Of a stretch of 64,000 bases of DNA, positions 63,222 to 64,000 are shown in pieces; positions within the stretch are counted from its first letter, which is position 1, and every line of letters begins with the position of its first letter. A program made the translations under genes and the position numbers. This DNA comes from UASB124 sp041662445 (lineage in GTDB: Bacteria > Babelota > Babeliae > Babelales > RVW-14): assembly GCA_041662445.1 (NCBI GenBank), contig JBAZSL010000002.1, forward strand, positions 65,970 to 129,969. The letters run 5' to 3'. The notes under the pieces were generated by a model. That model had not been told where the DNA came from. It did not search any database and was given only the letters and a program-made list of their open reading frames with translations.

Positions 63222-63908
63222 ATGGCCCATGAAAAAAGTGATGCTTTAGCCCTGCACGGTGTGCACAAAAATTATGAGCAGGGAAGCGCGGTCGTACCGG
63301 TGCTTAAAGGAATAGATGCCTCTTTTCATCAAGGCAAGTCGTATGCCATTACCGGTGTTTCGGGGAGTGGTAAGTCGACGTTGTTGCATCTTCTTGGGGG
63401 GTTGGATGTCCCAACTTCTGGCGTAGTTACCTTTAATGACAAAGACTTTGAACAATTCCGTGCGGCGCACAAAAATAGTTTTTTGAATCGACACATAGGG
63501 TTTGTTTTTCAGTTTCACTATCTCATTAAAGAATTATCAGCATGCGAGAATGTTATGCTTCCGGGTCTTATTAAAGGAGAATCTCGTTTAACGTGTCGTA
63601 AGCAGGCAGAGTCGCTTTTGGATCACATGGGTCTACGGGAACGAGTTCATTTTTATCCGACACAACTCTCAGGTGGCGAACAACAACGGGTTGCTATTGC
63701 ACGAGCCTTATTCAACAAGCCGTCATTTTTACTTGCTGATGAGCCGACCGGCAACCTTGACGCTGACAATGCGCAACAAGTAGTGGATCTTTTTTTTGCT
63801 GCGCAGCGTGAATGGAACATGGGAATTATAATTTGTACCCATGATCGAGCTGTTTATGGACGCATGGAAATGGTTTATCAATTGTATGAGGGAACCCTTT
63901 TACTCTAA
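63222..63908 (+). CDS. lolD: ABC transporter ATPase, LolD-like
   Basis: A 228-residue ABC ATPase. Walker A GVSGSGKST is at 45-53, the Q-loop is in GFVFQFHYLIKELSACENVMLP (a LolD-type block), the signature LSGGEQQR begins at 149, and Walker B is LLADEPTGNLD. LolD powers release of lipoproteins from the inner membrane with LolC/LolE; these are not in the window, which ends 92 bases later. MacB or FtsE relatives are less likely given the Q-loop region. AAGGGA precedes the start. Confidence 0.85.
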   Translation: MAHEKSDALALHGVHKNYEQGSAVVPVLKGIDASFHQGKSYAITGVSGSGKSTLLHLLGGLDVPTSGVVTFNDKDFEQFRAAHKNSFLNRHIGFVFQFHYLIKELSACENVMLPGLIKGESRLTCRKQAESLLDHMGLRERVHFYPTQLSGGEQQRVAIARALFNKPSFLLADEPTGNLDADNAQQVVDLFFAAQREWNMGIIICTHDRAVYGRMEMVYQLYEGTLLL

Positions 63909-63917
63909 CCCAATAAG

Positions 63918-63936
63918 CCACGTCCTTCGGGCGTGG
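63918..63936 (+). other. Hairpin with TTC(G) loop after lolD
   Basis: CCACGTCC and GGGCGTGG form a stem around TTC, 9 bases after the lolD stop. There is no T-run after it (TAAGAAACAA), so I do not call a Rho-independent terminator. The remaining 64 bases to the window end show nothing recognisable. Confidence 0.35.
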
Positions 63937-64000
63937 TAAGAAACAAATGCTATGCAAGTAACGACCCACTGCTCAAACTTAAGTTGAGTTGCTTCCCCGC

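Noticed and set aside
63918..63936. Rho-independent terminator of lolD
   Set aside because: The hairpin is not followed by a T-run; kept only as a hairpin.
1..64000. tRNA, rRNA, CRISPR, insertion sequences or prophage
   Set aside because: No cloverleaf-like, ribosomal, regularly spaced repeat or transposase sequence was seen by eye on either strand.

Overview
The window looks like a chromosomal segment of a Gram-negative, probably host-associated bacterium. It uses the standard code, has moderately AT-rich, tightly packed genes (stop/start overlaps of 1 to 50 bases are common), and encodes a meso-DAP-type MurE, Lon and a LolD-like ATPase. Many Sec-type signal peptides, duplicated glycan genes and one eukaryote/giant-virus-like sugar-nucleotide enzyme fit a symbiont or parasite of protists, for example Candidatus Dependentiae (TM6). 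That placement is inference, since no rRNA or other phylogenetic marker is present. I saw no tRNA, rRNA, CRISPR or insertion sequence, and no gene-free stretch longer than about 300 bases.

Region 1 (1-21754, all +) is one long gene train for a nonulosonic-acid glycan. It holds the end of a GDP-L-fucose synthase, then pseB, pseC, a TIM-barrel/GNAT fusion in the slot where pseG/pseH would be expected, and pseI. Next comes an acyl-tailoring cassette: pyruvate-type aldolase, AMP-forming acyl ligase, VOC protein, methyltransferase, aminotransferase, cyclase, acyl carrier protein and AAC(3)-like acyltransferase. A DUF4910 protein, pseF, a Pse-associated methylase, an N-acetyl-sugar amidotransferase and a run of glycosyltransferases (capsule-type, GT2-like, GT9) follow. 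None of these enzymes has a signal peptide.

Region 2 (32141-21760, all -) runs from two exported ATP-grasp-like paralogues through a sugar SDR and a split transketolase to three tandem PMT/GT39-like membrane proteins. The middle membrane protein carries a palindromic repeat inside its 5' coding part.

Region 3 (29.6-54.1 kb, mosaic strands) is the most unusual part. About twenty genes begin with a hydrophobic Sec-type signal sequence, yet most encode enzymes normally found in the cytosol and dependent on NAD, SAM, ATP or NDP-sugars: UDP-glucose dehydrogenase, a PseB/CapE-like dehydratase, an NRS/ER-type UDP-4-keto-rhamnose epimerase/reductase, GT2, GT4 and GT11-like transferases, FkbM and other methyltransferases, and ATP-grasp proteins. 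They occur as duplicated families. My working hypothesis is an exported glycan-building or host-glycan-remodelling enzyme set, perhaps delivered to a host compartment.

Region 4 (56869-50733, -) starts with CDP-glucose synthesis (rfbF, rfbG-like) and a DPM1/GtrB-like polyprenyl-phosphate glycosyltransferase, then continues into exported genes (ATP-grasp, HAD phosphatase, GT4). Region 5 (57-64 kb) holds a sulfotransferase and an APH-like kinase (+), convergent with murE and lon (-), then a lolD-like gene (+). Two genes (35.0-35.9 kb hydrolase, 49.3-50.8 kb GT2) appear frameshifted.
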